Part shown: piece after piece, positions 55,682-64,000 of the stretch
How positions within the stretch are numbered: position 1 is the stretch's first letter
How the letters are laid out: the number at the start of each line of letters is the position of its first letter
Assembly (NCBI GenBank): GCA_002812745.2
Contig: NCSJ02000069.1
Coordinates: 94,980-158,979, forward strand
DNA: 64,000 nucleotides
Source: Scytalidium lignicola
Lineage: Eukaryota > Ascomycota > Leotiomycetes
Direction: 5' to 3'
Position numbers and translations under genes: made by a program
The notes under the pieces: model-generated
Seen by the model: the letters and a program-made list of their open reading frames with translations, nothing else
Told to the model about the DNA's origin: nothing
Database searches by the model: none

Positions 55682-56493
55682 TGAACTTCAGGGTGGAAAC
55701 ATACTTAGCCATGCTATATCTCTCCTCAGTTCGAATAATGATTGGGATGTTTAATGAATATGTTAGCTTTGAATTTGTGTGTATTTACTTGTTCTCTCTT
55801 GGGGCGGGGTTAAGAAACGGTTAGAGCGGGATGTGATTACGCTTTTTCGATGAGGAATCTTAACGCGATATGGTGCTAGAACCTCCTGTACTGTACGAAC
55901 AAGATCTGCAACTGCTGTAGCAAAAGTACGTGTACAATATTATACAGTTCAGGTGGCGTACATCTGGAGTCCAAATAGACGGACGTGGAGGATAAATAAA
56001 CTAAAGATATAGCTAGGCCAGAACAACTGGGGGTAAGGCAAAGACTAGCGGGCGTAATACGAAATAAAATGGTTTACATTATCATCAATGACGTCTGCAA
56101 TTGCAGGAGGACTTCCACCTAGTTGTAATATTAGCTATGCAAGCCATGCAATGCTATGAGCTCTAATCTACGTCCTCTTCAATGTAATCGTACAGTCATT
56201 GCGTGCAACTCTATGTACCTTCTCTTTGAAGGAGCAAAACCCAAAGTCAGCGATCCTGATCTGTCATCAGCATACATATGCATGCCTCCCAGCTATAGAG
56301 ATAAAAACCGTGAATGTTTAGTAACTGATGCCCAGACCCTGATTAATATCTAATACAAGATACCCGCCTTGAAAAAGAATACGCTGAGAGCTCAACTCTA
56401 TCTGCAGGCAGGAGGGTTTGCTGTGTCTTATGGTACCCGATGAATTATTTTAAAATGCATCGCGATTGACGTCTATGCGAAAAGATGATAATC
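55682..56493. other. Spacer between DUF427 and zinc-knuckle genes
   Basis: Promoter of the minus-strand DUF427 gene at the left and 3' flank of the zinc-knuckle gene at the right. Small frames (for example 56156-56353) have no supportable product. Confidence 0.5.
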
Positions 56494-58971
56494 TCAGCGA
56501 CCTGTAGCTGCAATACGGTCTCTTTCCGCTTTCTCCCTATTCCTTCTGGTTCTCTTGCCTATTCTAACCTTTTTGGCTCTAGGTGCTCCATCATCACCCC
56601 TGATAGTATTCGACGGAGGTGGTGGAAAGGCATTTCTCTGATGCTGCTCCCCCTGTGCAGTCCATCCAGAGCTATAGCTAGACTGACCTCGATGCGGACG
56701 TGAGTTGTAGTTCATGTCCATCGCGCGTGGCTGGTAGTTAGGTGGCTCATTGTATCGAGGCGGAGGAGAGAATGTCCTTTCGTGGCCATATCTAGCTGAG
56801 TTGTCTCGAGCATGATATGTAGCCGGTGGTGCCCAATAGGATGGATTATTTGCATTTGCATTTACATTTGCATTTGCATTTGATGATCTAGATGGCTGTA
56901 CAATATGAATGCCACCCATTCTTAAAGGAGCATTGCTGACCTTAGGGCGTATGAACGTCGAGACATCGTCATCACTGTCATCTATGACAATAGTCTGACG
57001 TTCACGGTCATGCGGCCTGCCCCCTTTGCCCTTAATAGAGAGGCCATTCTGAGACTTTGTTGGAATGGAGTAGTCGACAGCTGCAGAGAGTGCCTGGTTT
57101 GCGCTACTGGGATCGAGATACATCGCAAGATTAGATTTCGACCATGTGAAACCCCCTGATGGAATCGATCTCTTGCGTAACCCGCACTCTCCTCCATAGT
57201 GACCGATATTTCCACAACAATGACAGTAAACGAGTATACTGTTAACCTTTTTGACCTCTTCAGGTTTAATACGAAAGCTTCGCCAAATGAAAGAACAACC
57301 AGTTTCAACATGGGAAGTGGATTTACAAATATCGCAGCCCGGCCTTTCGTCCTTCGATATTCGGAGTTTTTCTGGACATTCAAAAATCACGTGCCCTAGC
57401 TGACGACACTTACCACATCGCTGATTTTGTGGACAACTGATAGTTGTATGCTCGCCTTTGACACCACAAGTGGCACAAGTAAAGGCATCACAGTCAATAG
57501 TGCAATGGTCATTCCCAGCACAGGAGAGACAGCGAGGAGGATTTGTAGTAGACCCTGTGGCAGGGAAGTAACGTTGCAGAATGCCATATTCAACCTCATC
57601 ATATTCTTTTATAGCATCTGATTCACCCACCGAAGCAGCGTTGCTACCATCATCTTGAAATTCTATCTCAGCTGGAGCAGCATCAACCACGAAAACCTCA
57701 CCATCAGCGACATTTGGCGTCTGGTGAGATGTCTGGACAATGGAAGCTGGCTGTACTACCGTAGCTTGCGTTGTGATGCCGCCAGAAGGGATCGATGGGT
57801 CCATTGAAGACAAGGGTTGCATATTTTCCTCTTCACTGATACGAAAATCCTCATGCAGATTTTCGCCGATATCTTCGCCTTTGTGTGATGTGTTATTTCC
57901 CCTCGAGATCTGAACATCAACGTCATTAGCATTAGTTCTCAAAACCTCATGGGTGACATCGTTTTGGGTTTCGCGAGACTCCGGGATGGCCTTAGGGGGC
58001 TGTGTGCCTCCCTTGCTAGGAGCATTCTTTTTCTTGGATTCTTTCAACTCCTTCCTCGCTTGACGTAATATAGCTACAAGCTCAAGAGAGTGATGACTCT
58101 GGGTTGAGATGATAGGGTCCCTAAAAGTTGGATGGATATGAGGGTAGTATTTAAGCACATAAATACTGTAAGCAGCACCGAGTTGTTTTGCTTTGATACT
58201 TTCCAGTTTATCAGGGTTGCCTTGAAGAAAAGCCAACGTAAACAAGTTCAGATTCAGATCTTTTATGGACACCGGCCTCCCGTTGTCAAGCGCCTCTTGC
58301 AGTCGAAACTCCCCTGATTTGTTTACATAGACGGGTGTAGAGTCGAGCCTCTTGGGGTAGAGTGTGAGCCCACCAGCGATTTTATCTATGATGGGTTGAC
58401 AATGCGGCGGTAATGGAAGACCAAAATTTTGAAAAGCAACTGTCGCGTTCTTGGTTTCTGCTTCCATCTGATCCATTTGGACTCCAAGTTTATGCTTCTT
58501 CTTAGCCTTGAGCATGGCATCCTTCGATGTCGGATGTTCAGAATTACGAGTTTCGGCAGTCGGTGGAGCATTGGTTTGATTCGGCTGTAATCCATCGTCT
58601 TCTGCGCCATCATCTGGTTTATCAACTGCCGCTACACTTGGAGGCCCTTTGTTCCTGTTGCCAAATGACGTGCGAAGTCCGCTTTGGACACCCTGGTTCC
58701 AAGAAATCACTCGAGGCAGAACACTACTCGCGGCCACGGACGTTCTATTCGCAGCCTCCGTCTGGATCGTTGCGTCTTGAGATGGGGGAGAAACTGCCTG
58801 AAGATCATGAGAGTGCTTGGCACGCTTCTGCTGAGGCTGCACTTCATCCTCGCCATCAGAGGAATCAAGAGCGATGACTTCTCTGGAACTTGCAAGTGGC
58901 TCCTGCAGGGTACGTTTTCTGCCAACCTCAGACGCCCTGGAATCCTGGGCCTCTTTATGAAGAGATTCCAT
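56494..58971 (-). CDS. CCHC zinc-knuckle protein with five knuckles (Air1/Air2-like)
   Basis: Intronless, 825 residues, nuclear by composition. Five CCHC-type knuckles lie at about residues 478-596: CLSCAGNDHCTIDC, CATCGVKGEHTTISC, CGKCRQLGHVIFEC, CDICKSTSHVETGC and CHCCGNIGHYGGEC. This cluster resembles the RNA-binding Air subunits of the TRAMP polyadenylation complex, which tag nuclear RNAs for exosome decay. The N-terminus has an acidic patch, VIALDSSDGEDEV; a second, IVIDDSDDDVSTF, follows the knuckles. Both look like SUMO-interacting motifs. A C-terminal Asn/Ala run (NANANVNANAN) is encoded by a TTTGCA-type hexamer repeat at about 56849-56882. The very C-terminus is basic (RIGKRTRRNREKAERDR), probably an NLS. 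It is longer than yeast Air1 (about 360). Function assigned by domain only. Confidence 0.8.
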   Translation of the reverse strand: MESLHKEAQDSRASEVGRKRTLQEPLASSREVIALDSSDGEDEVQPQQKRAKHSHDLQAVSPPSQDATIQTEAANRTSVAASSVLPRVISWNQGVQSGLRTSFGNRNKGPPSVAAVDKPDDGAEDDGLQPNQTNAPPTAETRNSEHPTSKDAMLKAKKKHKLGVQMDQMEAETKNATVAFQNFGLPLPPHCQPIIDKIAGGLTLYPKRLDSTPVYVNKSGEFRLQEALDNGRPVSIKDLNLNLFTLAFLQGNPDKLESIKAKQLGAAYSIYVLKYYPHIHPTFRDPIISTQSHHSLELVAILRQARKELKESKKKNAPSKGGTQPPKAIPESRETQNDVTHEVLRTNANDVDVQISRGNNTSHKGEDIGENLHEDFRISEEENMQPLSSMDPSIPSGGITTQATVVQPASIVQTSHQTPNVADGEVFVVDAAPAEIEFQDDGSNAASVGESDAIKEYDEVEYGILQRYFPATGSTTNPPRCLSCAGNDHCTIDCDAFTCATCGVKGEHTTISCPQNQRCGKCRQLGHVIFECPEKLRISKDERPGCDICKSTSHVETGCSFIWRSFRIKPEEVKKVNSILVYCHCCGNIGHYGGECGLRKRSIPSGGFTWSKSNLAMYLDPSSANQALSAAVDYSIPTKSQNGLSIKGKGGRPHDRERQTIVIDDSDDDVSTFIRPKVSNAPLRMGGIHIVQPSRSSNANANVNANANNPSYWAPPATYHARDNSARYGHERTFSPPPRYNEPPNYQPRAMDMNYNSRPHRGQSSYSSGWTAQGEQHQRNAFPPPPSNTIRGDDGAPRAKKVRIGKRTRRNREKAERDRIAATGR

Positions 58972-60002
58972 TTTAGGAGGCTCTTAATGATTTCTTCAGG
59001 TTATGGGATCGTAGATCGTAGTCGAGAGCCTAGACGCATGCGTGCGTGTTGCAAGAGAGCTGTGAGAATGCCTACCTTGGACAAAGTTAGTTTATCGCTG
59101 GCAAACCTGGGTAATGGAAAACTGAAGTTCCTCTTCAGCATAAACAGTCAGCCTCTAATCCAGAAGCATGGCGAAGAATGGAACTGAAGATGACTGGGAT
59201 TTCTAATGACGATGTTGGCCTCGCAAAAAAAACCCACATTCACAATAGCACTCCTGATAGCGGTACACGTGTAGTTGAAGGTGCGACGGAATAAAGTTAC
59301 CTGTCAGGGAACACTAGCATGATATTCTGCCCAATCACACCGCCCACAAATGTTACAGTAGCGGTGCGCAGCGTGGCTGAGTTCGGCTAGACCCCAAATG
59401 GCGACCGACATCCTTGCTACGGACAACTTTGCGGAAATTCATAACATCTCAGAAAGTCGAGACCCTTCTACATGTATCCTTCCTGCTTCCTCTTGGCCCT
59501 TCCGGTAGTCGTGTAGCCTTTGACGGTAAACCAGTCTCTCGTTGAACAACTTCCATATTTCACAAGACAGGTTCTTGCATTTCCCTATTCAGCCTCAACC
59601 ATCCGGTCCGGTAAGCACCTTCTGAATCTCACGAGACCCTCGAAGGAGTTAGCCAGTTGCAACTTACTCCCTAAGGATACCTGTGACTTGCGGCATGGCA
59701 TGGCATGGCATGGAGGACTCCACAGGACCAATGCTATATGAAAACATAGTATCTTGCTAACATGGAATGTGCCTCCAGGAAGAGATACGTGGATTAGAGC
59801 CGCAGGGTGGCCAGCCCCTTCGTACTGCTACATACAGATTCTCTCCCAATCAACGAGGGAGCAGCTCATTTGAGCCTTTTCACCAACCATCACGACCTCC
59901 TCCACCACCGCCAAACTGTCTCCCCCACTCCTCATCCCTCGCACCGTGTCTTACGACGCGGGCTCCAACCCTCCGCGTTCCAGTGGTCCGCATCTTACAA
60001 CA
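58972..60002. promoter_or_regulatory. Divergent intergenic region between zinc-knuckle and ORMDL genes
   Basis: About 1 kb between two housekeeping-type genes transcribed away from each other. It has higher GC than the AT-rich spacers. Contains a GGCAT pentamer tandem (about 59693-59713). The C-rich CCTCCTCCACCACC stretch before 60003 is likely the ORMDL 5' leader. Frames over the region are shadows. Confidence 0.5.
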
Positions 60003-60724
60003 ATGGCGGATCAAAAAACTGGACGGAGGCGGCGGTCCAGCAGTCTGTTATACCAGGAGCCGCCGGAGACCATCGAGCATATGAGCGACCAAGCAGCGTT
60101 ACCAAATTTGAATGCTAACTGGGTGAATGCAAAAGGTCGGTTCCTTCCAAAAACATGGAGGATTTGTTATACACACGAGACTTTCCTGGAGCTCTGCAGT
60201 CAAGTGGCTGGGTGGAAGCAATGTTTTGGGAATACAAGGGGCTAATTGAAATGTTGTTGCAGGTGCATGGACGATCCATTTCGTACTTATCGCATGTCTC
60301 AAGATCCTCTTCGACATCATCCCTGGTGTCTCTCAGGAGACGTCATGGACACTTACAAATATATCTTATATGTTTGGCTCCTTCCTTATGTTTCACTGGG
60401 TCCGAGGCGTACCTTTCGAATTCAACGCTGGCGCTTACGATAACTTGAATATGTGGGAGCAGATCGATAACGGTGCTCAATACACCCCCGCCAAGAAATT
60501 CCTCCTTAGCGTCCCAATTGTCCTCTTCCTTCTAAGCACGCACTACACCCACTACGACTTGACTTATTTCACCATCAACTTTTTGGCTTTATTAGGAGTT
60601 GTCATACCTAAACTGCCATTCGTAAGTCAACCCAAATCTGCAACGTGGCCTGATTTCTGACCCTTTATATTAGAGCCATCGTACTAGAGTTGGACTCTTC
60701 TCAGGAGCCCCGGAAGATAGATAG
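60003..60724 (+). CDS. ORM1: ORMDL-family sphingolipid regulator (Orm1/Orm2-like)
   Basis: ER membrane protein that restrains serine palmitoyltransferase and so sets sphingolipid synthesis. Exon 1: MADQKTGRRRRSSSLLYQEP to LNANWVNAK; intron; exon 2: GAWTIHFVLIACLKILFDII (TM), GVSQETSWTLTNISYMFGSF, the family hallmark FEFNAGAYDNLNMWEQIDNG, AQYTPAKKFLLSVPIVLFLL and THYTHYDLTYFTINFLALLG; intron; exon 3: SHRTRVGLFSGAPEDR and stop at 60724. The Ser run after the Arg tract (RRRRSSS) is where yeast Orm proteins are phosphorylated by Ypk1-type kinases, so similar control is plausible. An in-frame ATG at 59946 would add 19 residues; 60003 is preferred because it starts the conserved part. Complete, about 180 residues. 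Confidence 0.93.
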
Positions 60725-61368
60725 CATCTGGATGGGATTTCTTACATGGCGTTTCCGTCAAAAAAAAAAATTGATACTTTATTGCATCTTCCTTCAATAA
60801 TGGCGAAGAGATACATTCCCCCCGCAAGGAGCGTGAAGGCCTCACTTAGAACAAGTCAGGAGTAAAATGCGAGTCTTGGCTATTCCATGATAAGTGTGTG
60901 TAGTTTCAAGGGTTGTTTTTGGGAATTGTGCTATGTCACTGAGGAAAGAATTCTATGCGGGTAGCTACCGGAGTATATGATGTAGGTATTAGCAAGCTCT
61001 TCGATGTACCAGAGATTTCACAATGTATAGAACCATCACCAGAAGTATTCTGGTCTGGGTGCGGCTTACGGGGCAAACTTGGATATGTAACTATTTATGG
61101 CATTCCATTCAATCTATTTCCTCCGTTTCTCTCAGGTCTTTGGAACCTCTATGTCAGTATGACGACCTGCGCTTTCTTTCTCCCTTTTTTCAACACGCGA
61201 TTCCCGAGCTCACAAGGTGGTTAGAAGAGTGATATTAATATTAGTTGGATGGCCGGGCTGGGCTAATTGCTCTTCTTCCCCGACATTTGGCTCTTTTGCT
61301 GTCAATTATCCCTTTCATTATTACAGTTTATTTCCAACACGCATTCGCTTTGAAAAGTCGAGTTCCAG
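60725..61368. other. Spacer between ORMDL and the proline-rich gene
   Basis: ORMDL 3' flank with an 11-A run at 60760-60770, then the promoter of the proline-rich gene. Small frames (60955-61224 and 61023-61232 plus) are unsupported. Confidence 0.5.
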
Positions 61369-64000
61369 ATGAAGGTCACCGCCTCCCTGGCAGTTGCCCT
61401 TCTTGCGGTTAACGCTCAGTGTTTTATGCCCTTTCGCTTTCGCAGGAATAAACTTGACATTTCCAAGAACAATGTGGATGCGACAGACCCCAATGAAGCC
61501 GTCCTCGATGGCTTAGTGGCCTCTACGTTGAGTGACGGGCATGTTGTGCAGGAGAGACAAGTAACAAGACCACCACCCATAACCACCACTATTACCTTGT
61601 CACGGCATCCCTCTCCTTATCAAATAACAGGCACCGGCTATGGCACCGGCTATAGCACTACAAATGAGACCGGCACCGAGACTATAACTTCAAACAGCAC
61701 GTCTGCGAGCACCATCGAAATTACAGAATCTCCCACCATCAATAGCACATCAAGCGTTCTTCCTACTAATACAAGCAGTCCAATTACAACTTCCCCTATC
61801 ATCAACAGCACATCAACCATTCCTTCTCCTACTCCGTCTATTATACCTTCTTCGACCCCTCCCTTTAACAGTACACCAATCATTCTTCCTCCAACTACTC
61901 CGCCTGCCACGCCTAAACCGCCTGAGACTCTTCCCACTATCAATAGCACATCGCCTATTCCGGAAGTACCACCACCGGAAGTACCGCAACAACCATCAGG
62001 TCCTTCACCATCACCGCCTCCAGGCGCACCTCCTCCCCCTTTAATCAACACCGGTCATCCCCCTGCTCCTGCTCCTGCTCCTGCTCCCACCACTCCACCA
62101 CAGCCAGGGGCACCAGGGGCACCTCCATCACCACCAGGACTACCGGGACCGCCTCCTGAAATTACCACCAGTGGTCATAGTCCTATGTCAACAATCCCTC
62201 ATTTCACAAATTCCAGTTCTGAGGCTCCTACTCCCTTACCTCCTCCACCACCTCCGTCTCCTCCAGAGGCAACGCCAACCTGTCCAAGTGCAGCAATCTG
62301 TCCAGTATGTATCACAACTACCAAAATTTCTGAGGGAACAACTATAACAGGTACATACACGACAACCCTCACCGGACCAGTTTCCTCACCTCGTCCTGAG
62401 ATTACACCAACCGTCTGTCCAAGTAAAGCAACGTGTCCGATATGTATCACAACAACTGAAGTTTCTAGTCAAATGACAGTTACGAAGATATACACCACGA
62501 CTGTTACTGGACCAACCACCTTTACCCCACCTCCACAACAACCGCAAACCACTCCATCTGCTCCAGAGACAGCGCCGACTGTCTGTCCAAGTGCTTCTGT
62601 GTGTCCGATATGTATTACTACCACCAAAATTTCTGGAGAGACGTCAACATACTGGATCACTGTCACTGGGCCAGCTACCTTGCCCCCACAGCAAATACCT
62701 ACCACTCCGCCTCCGCAGCAGGTACCAACCACTCAACCTCCAGAGCAGAAACCAACCCCTTGTCCTGGCGGATCCGTCTGCCCTGTGTGTATTACAACCA
62801 CGGAAATTTCTGGTGAGACGACAATCACGAAAACGTACTGGACAACTGTAACTGGAACATCCCCTCCTAGTTACCCAACTGGATCTAATTCCACAATACC
62901 ACCACCATCGGAAATATCTCCAGCACCGCCTCCTCCATCGCAACCGGAAGCTCCATCTCCTCCACCGCCAGAGACACCACAACCTCCAGCACCAGAAACG
63001 CCTCAACCACCACCACCGCAAGCACCCCCTTCCCCAGAGGCACCGCCTTCGCCAGAGTCGCCATCTCCAGGCGCGCCGCCTTCTCCAGAAACACCGCCGT
63101 CACCTGAAGCACCTCCGTCGGGGCCTCTACCCCCCTCTAATAGTACATACCCACCTCCATCGCCAGAGGCACCTGAGACTTCAGGTTCGCCTCCCTCACC
63201 AGGTCCACAACCACCATCATCAGGGGGGTCTCCATCTTGCCCATCAGGAGTGTCATGTCCACCTGGGGTAGCCACACCCTCTGGAACATCTCCGTCGCCA
63301 GGTCCACATGAGTCCCCAGGAGCACCACCATCGGAATCGCCTCCATCTCCAGAAGCTCCACCAGGGCCAGCAGCCCCCTCAGAGTCGTCACCATCATCAG
63401 AAACGACTTCTCCCTGTCCACCTGGAGTAGCAGGACCGACAGGAATGCCTCCATCGTCCGGAACACCTTCTTGCCCATCAGGATCCCCATGCCCACCAGC
63501 ACCTGCAGGACCACCTTCATCAGGAGCACCCCCATCACCAGCGCCAGAGGCTCCAGCACCGCCTCCTCCATCACCACCGGAAGCTCCATCTCCTCCATCG
63601 CCTGGAACACCTTCTTGCCCATCAGGATCTCCGTGTCCACCAACACCCTCGGGACCATCTCCGTCAGGAGCACCCCCATCACCGGGAGCGCCATCCTCCC
63701 CACCGCCACCTCCTCCCGCGCCAGGAGTGGCAGGTCCTTCAGGAGTTCCTCCATCGCCCGGAACACCTCCATCGTCTGGAACACCTTCTTGCCCTTCAGG
63801 ATCTCCATGCCCACCAACACCCGAGGGACCACCATCGTCAGGAACACCACCATCACCGGAAGCACCGCCATCTCCAGCACCTCCTTCTCCAGCACCAGGA
63901 GTGGCGGGACCTTCAGGAGTACCTCCATCACCTGGGGCACCACCATCACCGGGAGTACCATCATCGCCAGCATCACCTCCTCCCGCACCAGGAGTAGCAG
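61369..64000 (+). CDS. Secreted Pro/Ser/Thr-rich repeat protein (cell-wall/adhesin-like), 3' end beyond window
   Basis: A single open frame runs from ATG 61369 to the window edge (more than 870 codons, no stop). The signal peptide is [19 protein letters not shown] mixed N-terminal segment is followed by Ser/Thr-rich sequence with many N-glycosylation sequons (NSTS-type). Four imperfect modules of about 35-40 residues follow, each with CPxxxxCPxCITTT and ending [12 protein letters not shown] (about 62270-62850). The remainder is collagen/extensin-like ([12 protein letters not shown] type) punctuated by CPSGxPCPP cysteine pairs. Such proteins are typically wall-linked, heavily O-glycosylated surface proteins; a GPI signal would lie outside the window. 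Long minus-strand frames here (for example 63137-63988) arise from Pro-codon bias and are not genes. Function (adhesion or structure) is inferred. Confidence 0.82.
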   Translation, partial: MKVTASLAVALLAVNAQCFMPFRFRRNKLDISKNNVDATDPNEAVLDGLVASTLSDGHVVQERQVTRPPPITTTITLSRHPSPYQITGTGYGTGYSTTNETGTETITSNSTSASTIEITESPTINSTSSVLPTNTSSPITTSPIINSTSTIPSPTPSIIPSSTPPFNSTPIILPPTTPPATPKPPETLPTINSTSPIPEVPPPEVPQQPSGPSPSPPPGAPPPPLINTGHPPAPAPAPAPTTPPQPGAPGAPPSPPGLPGPPPEITTSGHSPMSTIPHFTNSSSEAPTPLPPPPPPSPPEATPTCPSAAICPVCITTTKISEGTTITGTYTTTLTGPVSSPRPEITPTVCPSKATCPICITTTEVSSQMTVTKIYTTTVTGPTTFTPPPQQPQTTPSAPETAPTVCPSASVCPICITTTKISGETSTYWITVTGPATLPPQQIPTTPPPQQVPTTQPPEQKPTPCPGGSVCPVCITTTEISGETTITKTYWTTVTGTSPPSYPTGSNSTIPPPSEISPAPPPPSQPEAPSPPPPETPQPPAPETPQPPPPQAPPSPEAPPSPESPSPGAPPSPETPPSPEAPPSGPLPPSNSTYPPPSPEAPETSGSPPSPGPQPPSSGGSPSCPSGVSCPPGVATPSGTSPSPGPHESPGAPPSESPPSPEAPPGPAAPSESSPSSETTSPCPPGVAGPTGMPPSSGTPSCPSGSPCPPAPAGPPSSGAPPSPAPEAPAPPPPSPPEAPSPPSPGTPSCPSGSPCPPTPSGPSPSGAPPSPGAPSSPPPPPPAPGVAGPSGVPPSPGTPPSSGTPSCPSGSPCPPTPEGPPSSGTPPSPEAPPSPAPPSPAPGVAGPSGVPPSPGAPPSPGVPSSPASPPPAPGVA

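Noticed and set aside
61650..63988. Long minus-strand open frames (up to 283 codons) with Gly/Val/Met-rich translations
   Set aside because: They lie antisense to the proline-rich gene. Pro codons (CCN) rarely give stops in the opposite strand, so these frames are a composition effect; no start context, introns or domains support them.

Overview
This window comes from a filamentous ascomycete genome. Genes carry short introns of about 45-110 nt with GTAAGT/GTATGT-type donors. Zn2Cys6 regulators, a fungal YAT permease, GH115 and GH106-like glycosidases, a DyP peroxidase, NmrA and GNAT proteins and a cysteine-rich small secreted protein are all typical of Pezizomycotina. A plant-associated or saprotrophic Leotiomycete is my guess from protein flavour, not a demonstrated placement. 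Genes are spread singly through long AT-rich spacers that hold small DNA transposons, a solo LTR and decayed genes. No rRNA, tRNA or CRISPR was recognised.

Layout. 0-12.8 kb: amino-acid permease (minus, cut by the left edge), a TauD-like 2-oxoglutarate dioxygenase with a large unusual insertion, a GNAT acetyltransferase lying between two inverted hairpin repeats, and a Zn2Cys6 protein. 12.8-19.1 kb: repeat-rich, with a MITE family (TA target duplications), a solo LTR with a 5-bp duplication, a 412-bp foldback element and one small secreted cysteine-rich protein. 19.1-26.3 kb: DyP peroxidase, a combined C2H2/Zn2Cys6 regulator divergent from an NmrA-type reductase, and a cysteine-rich putative secreted protein. 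28.4-33.5 kb: a salicylaldehyde/vanillin-type aldehyde dehydrogenase and an aromatic-ring FAD monooxygenase, the latter broken by a 2-nt deletion. 36.2-47.9 kb: fumarate reductase-like flavoprotein, GH115, pyridoxal-reductase-type AKR and a CorA-like membrane protein. 48.8-55.7 kb: a large secreted GH106-like glycosidase, an ABC-transporter relic and a two-domain DUF427 protein. 56.5-64 kb: a five-knuckle CCHC protein (Air/TRAMP-like), an ORMDL sphingolipid regulator and a very long Pro/Ser/Thr-rich secreted protein that runs off the right edge.

How genes may relate: the ALDH plus FAD monooxygenase pair suggests aromatic catabolism, and the divergent regulator/NmrA pair suggests local control. 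GH115, the GH106-like enzyme and DyP fit plant-biomass turnover. These are inferences from family and adjacency.

Sequence quality: ten single Ns are present. Nine follow an A or T run of at least four bases. In all five genes where it can be tested, simply ignoring the N gives a continuous frame or a start codon, so the Ns look like surplus assembly characters rather than real lesions.
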